Shown: positions 34,467 through 43,693 of the stretch, one piece after another
Layout of the letters: each line of letters opens with the position of its first letter
Numbering within the stretch: the first letter of the stretch is position 1
Origin: Anaerolineae bacterium
Lineage (GTDB): Bacteria; Chloroflexota; Anaerolineae; J036; Brachytrichaceae
Direction of reading: 5' to 3'
Length of the DNA stretch: 43,929 nt
Assembly (NCBI GenBank): GCA_947476335.1
Contig: CANJQH010000022.1
Coordinates: 1 to 43,929 of the forward strand
Translations under genes and position numbers: made by a program
Notes under the pieces: model-generated
What the model saw: the letters and a program-made list of their open reading frames with translations, nothing else
The model's database searches: none
What the model was told of the DNA's origin: nothing

Positions 34467-36560
34467 TCAGTACAAAAACAGGGCAGCGCCGCGGCGTGCA
34501 CGCGTCAGCGCAACATAGAGCAGCTGTCTTCGTGTGCCGTTCTCTTCCTCATCTGCGACTCGAAAGGCGCGCGGGGCAACGATGGCCACGCAGTCGAATT
34601 CCAGACCTTTCGCGCGGTGCATTGTCGAGAGGTGTACCGCGTCCAGCTCATCACTGTAGTTGTGTTGTGCAGTCACCGTCACCGGTCGCATGCCGTTGCG
34701 CTGCACGACGTCGGCCAGCGCGTCACGGGACTTCTCGCTCGACGCTACGATGCAGGCGCTGAGATGCGTGCCTGCAGTGCTGGTGCGCCAGTCACGAATA
34801 AACGCCGCGGCACGTTGTCCCGCGTCCTCCTCGCTGGTTGCCTCCGTCACGATCGGCTCCGGGCCGTGCGTGAGCGAACGGTAGCGCGTGTTGTCGTCGA
34901 CACCGTCATCAAGGTCGTCGACTTCGATGCTGCTGAGCATGGCCACGGCAACTTTACGAATTTCCTCCGTCGTGCGGTAGTTGACATACAGCTTTTTCGA
35001 ACGGCCACGGATATCGATGCCGCAGCGGCTCATCGCAACTTTGTGTCGCCCATAGATCCGCTGGTGCCCGTCGCCCACGAAGAACAGGTCGTTCGCACCC
35101 GGTGGGATCATCGCACGCAGCAGCCGCAGGGCCTGTGATCCGAAGTCCTGGGTCTCGTCGACTACGATCGCGCTGTAGGCCGCCAGCCCGGATCCGCTGG
35201 TCGATTCGGCTCGGAGCAGATCTGCCGCTTCGCGGTACGCGTCGTCCACTTCCTTCAGACGGCGGGATGCCAGTTGTCCCCGATACTCTTCGAAGACCGG
35301 CCAGACCTTGTCGCGTCGCTCTCGGTTGAGGACGACGCGGCGTCCGATGCGGCGTGCGGTGCGGTACACGTCGCGCGTTGTGACGCCTTGTGCGAGCACC
35401 ACCTGGTCGAGTTCCTGTTCATAAAAGGAGTCGGGCAGCTCGAGTGCAGGATCTTTCATAGCGAGCGCTGCCTGCCACGCCTGCTGTGCGGCATCGTGAC
35501 GTCGGTCGTAGACGATGCGGTGCCCGAACTTGCGGCTGCGCATGAACTGAGCGACCCACGCATCGAGGTTGAGCACGTCGATGCGCGCCATCGTCTCCGG
35601 GCTGCACATCGAGCGCAGGTTTTGTTCGATATCGGCAGCCAGGTTGCGAGTAAAGGTGGTGAACAACACTTTCTGCTTCGAAGCAGTGCGGTGTTCGGCC
35701 AGCCACCGGGTGCGGTGCATTGCCAGCACGGTCTTGCCGGTCCCGGCACCGCCCAGCACACGTACCGGGCCGCTGCGATCACCCACGGCAAGGCGCTGCT
35801 GCGTGGGGTGTAGGAAGATGCGCCACTGCGCGAGTGGCGCATTCAGCATGCTCGCCAGGTCGTCATCGTCGCTCACGACCAGAAATCGCGACTGCGACTC
35901 GGGCATGGCGAGCGCGGCGCCGAAATCGGTGAGATCGACGGCCGAGGGAATGGCCGCTTCGCGGTCTGCAAGGACTTTCTCGGTGGATTCGCCGGCGGCG
36001 ACGAGAAACAGTCCTTCATATGCTTCAATCGGCAGCAAGGGTTGCAGCGCATCGAGCTGTGCGTCGTCGACGATCGAGCGGACGGCAGGCAGCATTTCCT
36101 CCGGAACACCCAGGCTCATGAGCTGCTGATCGGCAATCCGGGCGAATAACGCAGGCATCGGTGGAGATGCCGGTTCTACCGATACCTGCGCAGGCGCAGC
36201 GACTTGTTCGACGATGCTCTCCAGGACGAGCAGCTGAATCGCACCGCTGATCGGGTTGATGCTCAGCCGTCGGTTCTGCCCCCAGCGATAGGCGTCGTCG
36301 TGATGGTCCACGTGCAGCAAAACGTAGACGTCACCGGCGTCGGGCTTGAAGACGATGCCGCGCCAGTCCCGATCGATGCGCACCGAACGCAGATTCGGGT
36401 CGCGCGCATTGTGAATCACTTCATAGTTGATGCCCGGACTGCGCGGATCCGCCTGAAACTGGATCGCCCATTTCGACACCTTGTTGTGGACCGCCTCAGG
36501 AAGTTTGGCGAGCCGCAACATGAATTCACTGCTGAGAGCAACTTTTGGTTTGAGTGTCAT
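34467..36560 (-). CDS. UvrD-like SF1 helicase with N-terminal RelE/ParE-like domain
   Basis: A 697-residue protein. Residues 1-100 look like a RelE/ParE-type toxin fold (LRLAKLPEAVHNKVSKWAIQ, then RDPNLRSVRIDRDWRGIVF). A linker of about 150 residues follows, with the pattern PEEMLPAVRSIVDDAQLDAL. The helicase core has Walker A VLGGAGTGKTVLAMHRTRWL near 271, motif II VVDETQDFG near 466, motif III FVGDGHQRIYG, and the C-terminal motifs STMHRAKGLEFDCVAI and LLYVALTRARRGA. It ends right after motif VI, with no separate nuclease domain. ATG 36560 is chosen because the RelE-like match begins there; an open frame further upstream is only a GC-rich shadow. It follows the DruE-like gene by 101 bases on the same strand, probably as an operon. 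Confidence 0.85.
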   Translation of the reverse strand: MTLKPKVALSSEFMLRLAKLPEAVHNKVSKWAIQFQADPRSPGINYEVIHNARDPNLRSVRIDRDWRGIVFKPDAGDVYVLLHVDHHDDAYRWGQNRRLSINPISGAIQLLVLESIVEQVAAPAQVSVEPASPPMPALFARIADQQLMSLGVPEEMLPAVRSIVDDAQLDALQPLLPIEAYEGLFLVAAGESTEKVLADREAAIPSAVDLTDFGAALAMPESQSRFLVVSDDDDLASMLNAPLAQWRIFLHPTQQRLAVGDRSGPVRVLGGAGTGKTVLAMHRTRWLAEHRTASKQKVLFTTFTRNLAADIEQNLRSMCSPETMARIDVLNLDAWVAQFMRSRKFGHRIVYDRRHDAAQQAWQAALAMKDPALELPDSFYEQELDQVVLAQGVTTRDVYRTARRIGRRVVLNRERRDKVWPVFEEYRGQLASRRLKEVDDAYREAADLLRAESTSGSGLAAYSAIVVDETQDFGSQALRLLRAMIPPGANDLFFVGDGHQRIYGRHKVAMSRCGIDIRGRSKKLYVNYRTTEEIRKVAVAMLSSIEVDDLDDGVDDNTRYRSLTHGPEPIVTEATSEEDAGQRAAAFIRDWRTSTAGTHLSACIVASSEKSRDALADVVQRNGMRPVTVTAQHNYSDELDAVHLSTMHRAKGLEFDCVAIVAPRAFRVADEEENGTRRQLLYVALTRARRGAALFLY

Positions 36561-36661
36561 GGGTACCGTTTGTGCTTTTCGCCCTTCGTCTTTCCGTGTT
36601 TGACATGGAAAATTTGAAGGGTGGATGGTCTGTCCGTGTCTATGCAACGATGGGAACGGGA

Positions 36662-39600
36662 TTATGGCGTCGAAATGAGCTCGTCGAGCGTCCGGCAGTG
36701 CCAGCCCTGCGCCTGCCACAGTGACTCGAACTCGCGCTGGTCGTCGCGCAGGACGACGATGCGGGTGTGTGCCCACGCGAGTTCGCAATCGGCAATCACA
36801 CGACCGCGGGGGTCGGTCAACTCGAGGCCGACCTCGGGTGGCTCGGCGCCGGCGCGTGCCAGGGATGCCAAACCGGCGTGCATCGACGGATGCGCCTGAT
36901 CGAGCACCGCCTCCCACACGGCATTGCCTGCTGCCCAGGGCGTGGCGTGGTTCGGAGCTTCGGGCGCCACGTCTTCCGCGAGTGCCCCGTCGCCCGACGC
37001 CAGCCCGACCGCCGTGGCCATGCGCATGCCCGGCAGCGTTTGTGCCGTATTGAACAGCCGCAGCCACTGGCGCCACGCCTGCTGCAGCGCCTCGCCGTCC
37101 GCTGCTGCATGTTCGTCGAGCACGATCACGCCCGGCGCCTGCCAGGGTTCGGGTGCAGCAAGGCCGTGCTTTGCGAGCGCCGTCGGCCACAGGCCGAACT
37201 GCAGGCATGCGCCATTTTCTTTCGAGACGATCAATGCGAACCTTGCGTCCGGCGTCGTAACCTCGGCGGGCAGCCGGTCGCTCCATGCCGCGAGCGTGCT
37301 CTTGGCCGCGGCAATGTCGTCCTTGCTGTTCGGCACCATGCGAAACCCGAGCCACAGCGCGTCGCTCTGCAGCTGGGACAGACCTGCGTCGCTGGTCGCC
37401 TCGGTCGGCTTCGCCAGCCAGCGCAGCAGCACAGCGACGGCGTGGCGGGTATACGCCTCGGCCGAGGCGCGCGGCGTCTGTGCAGACGCACGCTGGCCGT
37501 CATGTCGCGCCATCGTCGTGAACGGCGATTCGAGGTCCGTTTCCTGCATGGCCTGCAGCGCTGCAGCGACGTCTTCATGCGTGACGGACCAGACCCAGAA
37601 GCGGCCGCTGGCGACGATGGCGCTGCGCTTGATCGCGTCGTCGCGCAGACGTTCCTGATGGAATGTCCAGCCGTCGCAGAACACGGCGATGGGCCGTCGC
37701 TTCGGTGTGGACGTCGACCATGGGCGGATCAGGAAATCAGGCCGACACGCCACGGACACGCCGTCGGATGGGCCGAGCTCGCGCTGCGGCGCCACGGTGT
37801 AGCGCTGGCCCCCCACGTCGAGCACGTAGCCCGAACGACCGTCGACGATGTCCGGGATCATGCGGATCGCCGGCAGGCCGCCGACACCGCTCATGCGGGC
37901 CAGACACTCGAGGAAGCGCATTTCGAGCACCGAGTCCAGGCGCGGGTTCACGTAGATTTCCGAGATGCTTGCAACCCGCTCCAGATCACCGAGCGCGCCC
38001 TCGAGTTCGCCAAGCACTGCTTCGGCGATGCTGCGGGAGATCCTGGATCGGTCGCGCCCCTGGCGGAACTGATACACGCAGCGGTAGCAGCCATCTTTGA
38101 TCGGATCCTGGCGACAGGCGCAGTCGCGCACCGCCTGCAGCGCCAGCTTGACGACTTCCGTCAGGGTGCCGGCGTCGTGCGTGAGCAGCTGCTGGAGATA
38201 TCCCGTCCCACCAGGCACGGTGTCGTAGAGCATGACGAAAAATTTCTGCGGTCCGCCGGCGCTTCCGGGTTCGGTCGTCATGGTGACCTGCAGGTGATCG
38301 ATCCTGCCTCCGAAGCGCTTCTTGAGGCCGAGGCGCAGCGCGGCAGAAAACGATTGCACCACGCGCTCATCCATGCCGCTGCGCGTGAACGGCACGAGGA
38401 TGCGCAGGGCTTCGGATTCGAATTCGCGGTAGAGATACAGGCACTCGAGGACGTCGGCGGGATCCGTGCTGCCGCGGTGCGAGCAGTCGATGGCATGGCG
38501 CTGCACGTCCGGCGGTTCGTCACGGTGCGGGGGCGTCTGCACTTTGCCGCAGTGTCGGCACAGCCGGAAGCCTGGGCGCGCCGCTGCGCGCGACGCCACG
38601 CTGAATTCCTGACCCAGGCGGCCGGTTTCGCCGAAGTTCACTTCGCGGAACGCCACGCGCGAGATGAACTCGAAGCCGAACGGCACTGCGTCGGTGCCGG
38701 TGCGCCAGGCGCTGACGATATGGCGTCGCTCGAAATCCGGCAGCAGCTGGCGCAGGTAGAACCGCGGTTCGCGGTCGTCGGCGCTGTCGTCGATGCGCGC
38801 GTCCTGATCGTTGTTGTTGGCGATCGCCTGCCGGAAGCGCAGCAGCGTGCGCTTCTGCCCGGCGTCCGCCCACATGCCGTCGCCGCAGCGCGGGCACACC
38901 GCGTGCACGGTCTTGTCGACCTCGAGATTCTGCATGTGCTGACACGACGGACAGAACCGCCACTGTTCGACCTTCGCCATCGCCATGGCGATCTGGTCGA
39001 CTTCGACGCGTCGCTGGTTGGCGTAGAAGCGATTCTCCGGCGCGAACTCCGACAGCGCCGACTGGGCCGGCCGCTCGTACGTAAACGTGCCGACGGTGAC
39101 GTAGCGACTATCCCCTGGTTCGTCGTTTGCGCGCTTGCGCCACAACACGCTTTTCAGCTCGATGCCGGCTTCGGGAAAGGCGTAGTTCGGGATCAGGCCG
39201 GCGTCGGTCAGCGTGTTGAGCAGATCGCGCTGGTTGATCTCCTTGATCAGCTCGAGCAGGGCGTCGCGTTCGCGCATGACGTCGTCGATGCGCTCGCGCA
39301 CGGCGTCGTCCTGCGGCTCTGCGCGCAGCTTTTTCAGTTTTTGGTCGAGATCATCGCGTCGTTTGCGGTAGCTGCGGCGTTCCTCGAGCAGCTCTTCGAG
39401 GATCTTGATCAGGCGGACGTTGAGTCCGTCGGCTTCGCTTTGGCCGGTGACCTCACTGCTGCCGTGCATAAATTCGAGCAGCCGTTCACGGCCGGCCGCA
39501 TCGAGGTCGTCACCCATGAGGCGTGTGAAGCCGTCGAAGAGGCGCGCTTCGTGACGCACGATGTGGTCGCGCAGCAGGTAGGGGAAGCGGTCGATGCGCG

Positions 39601-42600
39601 CCTGGTCGACGGCGTCGAGCGCGGGCGCGGTCTTTTCGGGAAGCACGCCGTCATTGGCGCAGCCGGCGACCCAGTCGTCGATGCAGAATGCGGCGAGCTG
39701 GCGTCGCAGCACCTCTGTGGCGCGCAGGAAGACGCCGGGTGGCTCGACCTTGCCGCTCATCATCTCGTGGGTTTCGGCGAAAAAATTGAGGTCGTGCGGG
39801 CTGGCGCCGTCGGCGAGTGTGGTGGTGACGGCGTTGCCGTCGCGACGGCCGGCGCGGCCGATGCGCTGCTGAAACGACGCGGTGTTGCGCGGCACCGAAC
39901 ACAGCAGCACGGAGGACAGGTCGCCGATGTCGACGCCCATCTCGAGCGTGGGCGTGGCGGAGAGCAGATTTTCGTACCATGGCCGCACGCCCCCTTCGCC
40001 CTTGAAGCGCTTTTCGAGCGCTTCGCGCACGCTGCGTTCGAGCAGGCCGGTGTGTTCCGCGGCGATGACGCGGCGCAGGTCGCCGCGGCTGAAGCGGCGG
40101 GCCCACCAGCGCGGGGGATCGTTCACGCGTACATCGTAGCGTTCGTCCGGTGCATCGAGACAGGGCGCGCCAAGCAGCGCGTCGGCGTCGTCGGCGGGCA
40201 CGAACAGCCGGCGTTTGCCCCCACGTGTGGCGATGCAGGCCGGTTCGGTGTGCAGTTCGAGCACAGAAGGATCGAGCGCCCAAGTGGCGCCCTGGTTATC
40301 CTCGCTGCGGAGGAGCAGGCCGGCGGAGGCGAGGCGGGGGAGGGCGAACGCGAGCAGTTCGGCAGCCATGTCGTGCATGAGCAGCCGATTCGGGCAGAGG
40401 GCCTCGGCGGTCCAGCGGTCGTACCAGGTGCTGCGCTTGTCGTTGCGCAGCCGATCGAAGCCGCTCTGTGTTCCCTGGGTGAGGAAGATCGGGCGTGGTG
40501 TGGCCGGGCTCAGCCGTGGCATCCACTCGCCGCGACCGCCCTTGTTCGCCAGCACGTATACGTTGGCATCGGCGGCGTAGTCTTTCAGTTCGGGATGCAG
40601 GACGCCGCCGCGACGGCGCATCTGGGTGAGCACGCCCCAAAGCCAGCGGGCGACGTCGTCGTCGTGCAGGTCCCGCATGTCGAATTCCTCGCGCAGCGCC
40701 GGCGCCAGCTGCGCGGCGACGGATCCGATGCGCGCCCACGGCACGGCCACGATCGCCTTGCCGCTGCGTTCGAGCGTGCGGCCGCGGTGGCTCGCATACG
40801 TGAGCTCGGCAAACGCCTGCCAGGCCACGCGCCGACGGATGCGCGCAGGCAGCCGACTGTCGTGCGGCAGGCGCCCGCGGCCGAGCAGTTCTTCGGACCA
40901 GTCGCGCTGCCAGGTCATGTCCGGCGCGATGAATTCGGCGACGAACGCTTCGGGGGGCAGGTGGAGCACTGAGCCTGGCTGGTCGAAGCGGCGCTCGAGC
41001 GCGGCGAGGAAATGCGGCCAGGGCAGCACACGGGCGCCGTGCTCGGCGCAGATTTCATCGATGGCGTGTGCCAGTGCGGTGCGCAGGTTATTTGACCAGG
41101 TGCGCGCGCTGAAGAAGCCGGCGCGATGTGCGGCGTCCTGCACGGAATCAGAGAAGGCGATCAGCTTCTTGTCGTCATTGAACAGGCTGGCGAACGCACC
41201 GTCGATCACCTGGGCGCCCAGGGTAGCGTTGCGCGCGCCGAGCAGCAGTTGCTCGGCGGATCCGCAGGCCGGGCAGGCTGGGTCGTGATGAACGAAGCGC
41301 GCCGCGCCGCGCTCGCTGACTTTTTGCGCCAGCACGCGAAAGACCGGCAGCAGCTCCGGATGGCCGCACCCGGTGCACGCGGCGACTGCGTCCATGTGCA
41401 GCGTGCCGCACGCCGTGCACACGTGCTGGCGGATGCCGTCGCTATGCGTGTGTGTCAAACTCTCGGACGCGTACAGTCGCACCACGTCCTGGCGACGGCC
41501 GAACCAGGAGCCGTAAATCTCCTCAAGGCTGCTCGACAGCCGCTGGCCGTCGGTCGGCACGCGCGAGATCCAGCCGGTGGTGCGGCACTGGCTGCACTGC
41601 ACGAGCGGCAGGTAGAGGCCGTCGCGGTCGGCGGGTAGATCCGTTTCGCTGACCAGCCGCACGTCGTCTGCCCGCACGCTCAGGTGACCCACCATACGGC
41701 GGAGTTCGCGCACCCACAGTTGCAGGCGCAGGGTGACGAGCGGCGTGCGCGCGTCGTGACGCGCCCAGGCGACGAGCGTGAGCAGTGCGTCGAGCACGCG
41801 GGGCGCGGCGTCGGCCGGCATGCCGCGGCCGAACGTGGCGGTGAGGTCTTTATAGCTCGGTGCGCCCGTGCGCGTCAGTTTGAGCAGGTTCTGGAAGAGC
41901 TGATGGCTTTTGAGCAGGCGGCCGAGTTCGATGCGCCACTCGATCATGTCCACGTCGTCCGGCGCCGGCGCTTCGGGAAAGAACAGCGCGAACCAGTCGC
42001 GCACAGCGTCCTGCGGCGTGTCGAAGCGCGTCGGGTCGAGCCGCGCGGCTGTCTCCGGCCGGTAGACGAACATGGCGTCGATGGTGGCGTCTTCGAGGAA
42101 CTGGCCGACGGACTGGCGATTCTCGGTGACGACGGCGTCGGGTTCGAACGGCGCACCGAAGACGGCGCGGGCGTAGTCGAGCAACGCGTCGGCCGAGTCG
42201 GCGCCGAGAGTGGCCGAGGTGCCGGCGTAAATCAGGTGGCCGTCGGGGATGGCCAGGCGGGCGCGCAGCCTGCGCAGCAGCAGGGCGAGGTCGGTGCCTT
42301 GTGCGCCGTCGAAGGTGTGCAGCTCGTCGACGATGACGTAACGCAGCGTCGTCGGCCCATTCTGTGCCCACAGTTTCCGGTCGCGGGGGCGCAGCATGAG
42401 GTAGTCCAGCATCTTGTAGTTGGTGAGCAGCACGTCGGGTGGGTTGCGGCGCAGCGTCTCGCGATCGGTGATCACGCCGTCCTGCGACATGACGGCTGCG
42501 CCTCCGCCTGCGGCCGTCCCGCCGACGTACATGCCGACGCGCAGTCCTTGAAAATGCGGCACGCGCGCGATCAGTGCGGCGATGCGGCGCGCCTGGTCCG

Positions 42601-43018
42601 AAGCCAGGGCGTTCATCGGGTAGATCACCAGCGCCTTGATTCCGCCCTCGCCGGCGCGGCGGGCGCGCGCGCAATGGTCGAGCAGCGGATAGAGGAAGCA
42701 CTCGGTCTTGCCGCTGCCGGTGCCGGTCGCGACGAGCGTGCTGGCGGCGCGTCGGTCGCTGCACAGGCGTTCCCAGGCGCGCTCCTGGTGGCTGTAGGCC
42801 GGGAAGGGTGTGGCGAAATCGCGGAAGAACTGTGTTCCGTGTGCGCCGGCAGCGAACGGCAGCCCGATCTGCACGTATGGTCCCTTCAGCCACTGCGCCT
42901 CGTCGTCGATGAAGCGGCGCATCAACCCGTGCAGAAACGCGTCGGACGGTTCGAAGTCCGTGACGAGGAATTGCTTCAGGCTCTCGAGGATGTCGGCAGC
43001 GAGCAGGGAGGGCAGCAT
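36662..43018 (-). CDS. Giant DEAD/DEAH-DUF1998 helicase with nuclease-like C-terminus (DruE-like)
   Basis: A 2118-residue protein. An SF2 helicase core begins near residue 95 with Walker A VATGTGSGKTE, then motif II VDELHTFDGA near 231 and GTSATLG. Zinc-type cysteine pairs follow (CSQC, CTACG, CTGCG, CPACG). Helicase C lies near 1020-1060 (TLEMGVDIGDLSSVLL, QQRIGRAGRRDG). A coiled coil (EERRSYRKRRDDLDQKLKKL) and another cysteine pair (CPSCQ, CPRCG) lead to the DUF1998 region, which ends with DGCYRCVYQFRQGRDRSR near 1650. Residues 1690-1810 carry a PD-(D/E)XK-like pattern: LEMRFLECL, CRPDFLIRP, PIAVFCDGWTFH and VWSVTHEDV. Length and order fit DruE of Druantia defence systems. The last 300 residues are unassigned. 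The start is ATG 43018; downstream is the RelE-UvrD gene. Confidence 0.85.
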   Translation of the reverse strand: MLPSLLAADILESLKQFLVTDFEPSDAFLHGLMRRFIDDEAQWLKGPYVQIGLPFAAGAHGTQFFRDFATPFPAYSHQERAWERLCSDRRAASTLVATGTGSGKTECFLYPLLDHCARARRAGEGGIKALVIYPMNALASDQARRIAALIARVPHFQGLRVGMYVGGTAAGGGAAVMSQDGVITDRETLRRNPPDVLLTNYKMLDYLMLRPRDRKLWAQNGPTTLRYVIVDELHTFDGAQGTDLALLLRRLRARLAIPDGHLIYAGTSATLGADSADALLDYARAVFGAPFEPDAVVTENRQSVGQFLEDATIDAMFVYRPETAARLDPTRFDTPQDAVRDWFALFFPEAPAPDDVDMIEWRIELGRLLKSHQLFQNLLKLTRTGAPSYKDLTATFGRGMPADAAPRVLDALLTLVAWARHDARTPLVTLRLQLWVRELRRMVGHLSVRADDVRLVSETDLPADRDGLYLPLVQCSQCRTTGWISRVPTDGQRLSSSLEEIYGSWFGRRQDVVRLYASESLTHTHSDGIRQHVCTACGTLHMDAVAACTGCGHPELLPVFRVLAQKVSERGAARFVHHDPACPACGSAEQLLLGARNATLGAQVIDGAFASLFNDDKKLIAFSDSVQDAAHRAGFFSARTWSNNLRTALAHAIDEICAEHGARVLPWPHFLAALERRFDQPGSVLHLPPEAFVAEFIAPDMTWQRDWSEELLGRGRLPHDSRLPARIRRRVAWQAFAELTYASHRGRTLERSGKAIVAVPWARIGSVAAQLAPALREEFDMRDLHDDDVARWLWGVLTQMRRRGGVLHPELKDYAADANVYVLANKGGRGEWMPRLSPATPRPIFLTQGTQSGFDRLRNDKRSTWYDRWTAEALCPNRLLMHDMAAELLAFALPRLASAGLLLRSEDNQGATWALDPSVLELHTEPACIATRGGKRRLFVPADDADALLGAPCLDAPDERYDVRVNDPPRWWARRFSRGDLRRVIAAEHTGLLERSVREALEKRFKGEGGVRPWYENLLSATPTLEMGVDIGDLSSVLLCSVPRNTASFQQRIGRAGRRDGNAVTTTLADGASPHDLNFFAETHEMMSGKVEPPGVFLRATEVLRRQLAAFCIDDWVAGCANDGVLPEKTAPALDAVDQARIDRFPYLLRDHIVRHEARLFDGFTRLMGDDLDAAGRERLLEFMHGSSEVTGQSEADGLNVRLIKILEELLEERRSYRKRRDDLDQKLKKLRAEPQDDAVRERIDDVMRERDALLELIKEINQRDLLNTLTDAGLIPNYAFPEAGIELKSVLWRKRANDEPGDSRYVTVGTFTYERPAQSALSEFAPENRFYANQRRVEVDQIAMAMAKVEQWRFCPSCQHMQNLEVDKTVHAVCPRCGDGMWADAGQKRTLLRFRQAIANNNDQDARIDDSADDREPRFYLRQLLPDFERRHIVSAWRTGTDAVPFGFEFISRVAFREVNFGETGRLGQEFSVASRAAARPGFRLCRHCGKVQTPPHRDEPPDVQRHAIDCSHRGSTDPADVLECLYLYREFESEALRILVPFTRSGMDERVVQSFSAALRLGLKKRFGGRIDHLQVTMTTEPGSAGGPQKFFVMLYDTVPGGTGYLQQLLTHDAGTLTEVVKLALQAVRDCACRQDPIKDGCYRCVYQFRQGRDRSRISRSIAEAVLGELEGALGDLERVASISEIYVNPRLDSVLEMRFLECLARMSGVGGLPAIRMIPDIVDGRSGYVLDVGGQRYTVAPQRELGPSDGVSVACRPDFLIRPWSTSTPKRRPIAVFCDGWTFHQERLRDDAIKRSAIVASGRFWVWSVTHEDVAAALQAMQETDLESPFTTMARHDGQRASAQTPRASAEAYTRHAVAVLLRWLAKPTEATSDAGLSQLQSDALWLGFRMVPNSKDDIAAAKSTLAAWSDRLPAEVTTPDARFALIVSKENGACLQFGLWPTALAKHGLAAPEPWQAPGVIVLDEHAAADGEALQQAWRQWLRLFNTAQTLPGMRMATAVGLASGDGALAEDVAPEAPNHATPWAAGNAVWEAVLDQAHPSMHAGLASLARAGAEPPEVGLELTDPRGRVIADCELAWAHTRIVVLRDDQREFESLWQAQGWHCRTLDELISTP

Positions 43019-43048
43019 TGACGTTGGGGATTGTAGTGTGGTCTCTTA

Positions 43049-43162
43049 CCCTCACCCCCCGGCCCTCACCCCTAATCCCTCTCCCTGACGGGAGAGGGGA
43101 ATTGGTATGTCCATACCCGTCTTCCCCCCTCTCCCGTCAGGGAGAGGGGCCGGGGGTGAGGG
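43049..43162. repeat. Left cluster of CCCTCTCCC palindromes
   Basis: Two hairpin units, CCCTCTCCCTGACGGGAGAG at 43077-43098 and its inverted variant at 43126-43149, are framed by CCCTCACCCC at one end and GGGGGTGAGGG at the other. The whole cluster is one inverted repeat. It lies between the stop of the DUF559 gene and the start of the giant helicase gene, so it may affect readthrough between them. Confidence 0.85.
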
Positions 43163-43169
43163 CAACGGC

Positions 43170-43523
43170 TCATCCAATCTCCGCGAGGATTGCGCTGAGC
43201 ACCTCATCCATGCACTTCACAACCTGGTCATTCTGAAAGCGCAGCACGCGAAAGCCCATCGTCTCGAGGACGAAGGTGCGGTTTTCGTCGTGTGTTTTTT
43301 GGTCGGGCTGCGCATGCACGTCGCCGTCGACCTCAACGACGAGGGCGCTCTTCAGGCAGCAAAAGTCGACGATATAGCTGCCGATCGGATGCTGGCGCCG
43401 AAAACGATGGCCGGCCAGCCCGCGGTTGCGCAGCGCCTCCCACAGGAGGCGTTCCGCCGGCGTCTGTTCGCGTCGAAACTCCCGCGCTCGATCTCGTATG
43501 GCCGTAGTGGGTCTGAATCGCAT
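43170..43523 (-). CDS. DUF559 (Vsr-like) endonuclease-domain protein
   Basis: A 117-residue protein of the DUF559 family, which shares the very-short-patch-repair endonuclease fold of the PD-(D/E)XK superfamily. The family motifs are complete: REFRREQTPAERLLWEALR, HRFRRQHPIGSYIVDFCC, the acidic centre LVVEVDGDVHAQ, and GFRVLRFQNDQVVK near the end. ATG 43523 gives the usual length; the frame stays open to 43577. Its activity is not established for the family. The gene is flanked on both sides by the CCCTCTCCC palindromes, a setting I recall for such genes in other genomes. It is codirectional with the two helicase genes that follow. Confidence 0.85.
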   Translation of the reverse strand: MRFRPTTAIRDRAREFRREQTPAERLLWEALRNRGLAGHRFRRQHPIGSYIVDFCCLKSALVVEVDGDVHAQPDQKTHDENRTFVLETMGFRVLRFQNDQVVKCMDEVLSAILAEIG

Positions 43524-43600
43524 GCCGGCATCATCCGGCGCGCACTGATTTTCGTCCAGATCGGCCGTGCGTCGCACGACGGGGTGGGTCGGCGTTTGTA

Positions 43601-43690
43601 CTCACCCTCACCCTCACCCCTGACCCCTCTCCCTAACGGGAGAGGGGAATTGGCCAGTTTTTCCCCCTCTCCCTGACGGGAGAGGGCGGG
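43601..43690. repeat. Right cluster of CCCTCTCCC palindromes, cut by an insertion sequence
   Basis: CTCACCCTCACCCCTGA leads to CCCTCTCCCTAACGGGAGAG, then a spacer starting GGAATTGG and a second unit CCCTCTCCCTGACGGGAGAG. It is a direct-orientation match to the first half of the left cluster. It ends abruptly where an IS3-type end begins (43694). Confidence 0.85.
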
Positions 43691-43693
43691 AAG

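Noticed and set aside
36561-37355. Upstream extension of the UvrD-like gene by 265 codons
   Set aside because: The added part is Arg/Gly/Ala-rich and overlaps the coding end of the giant helicase on the same strand. The RelE-like match starts at ATG 36560.
36767-40972. Open frame of about 1400 codons on the plus strand, antisense to the giant helicase gene
   Set aside because: It mirrors the GC-rich codons of the real gene, is full of Arg, His and Ala runs, and has no domain pattern. The minus frame has complete helicase motifs.
34467-43018. Complete Druantia, DISARM or BREX system
   Set aside because: Only a DruE-like protein is recognisable. No DruA-D, DruH, DrmB/DrmC, PglX or BrxL is seen inside the window.
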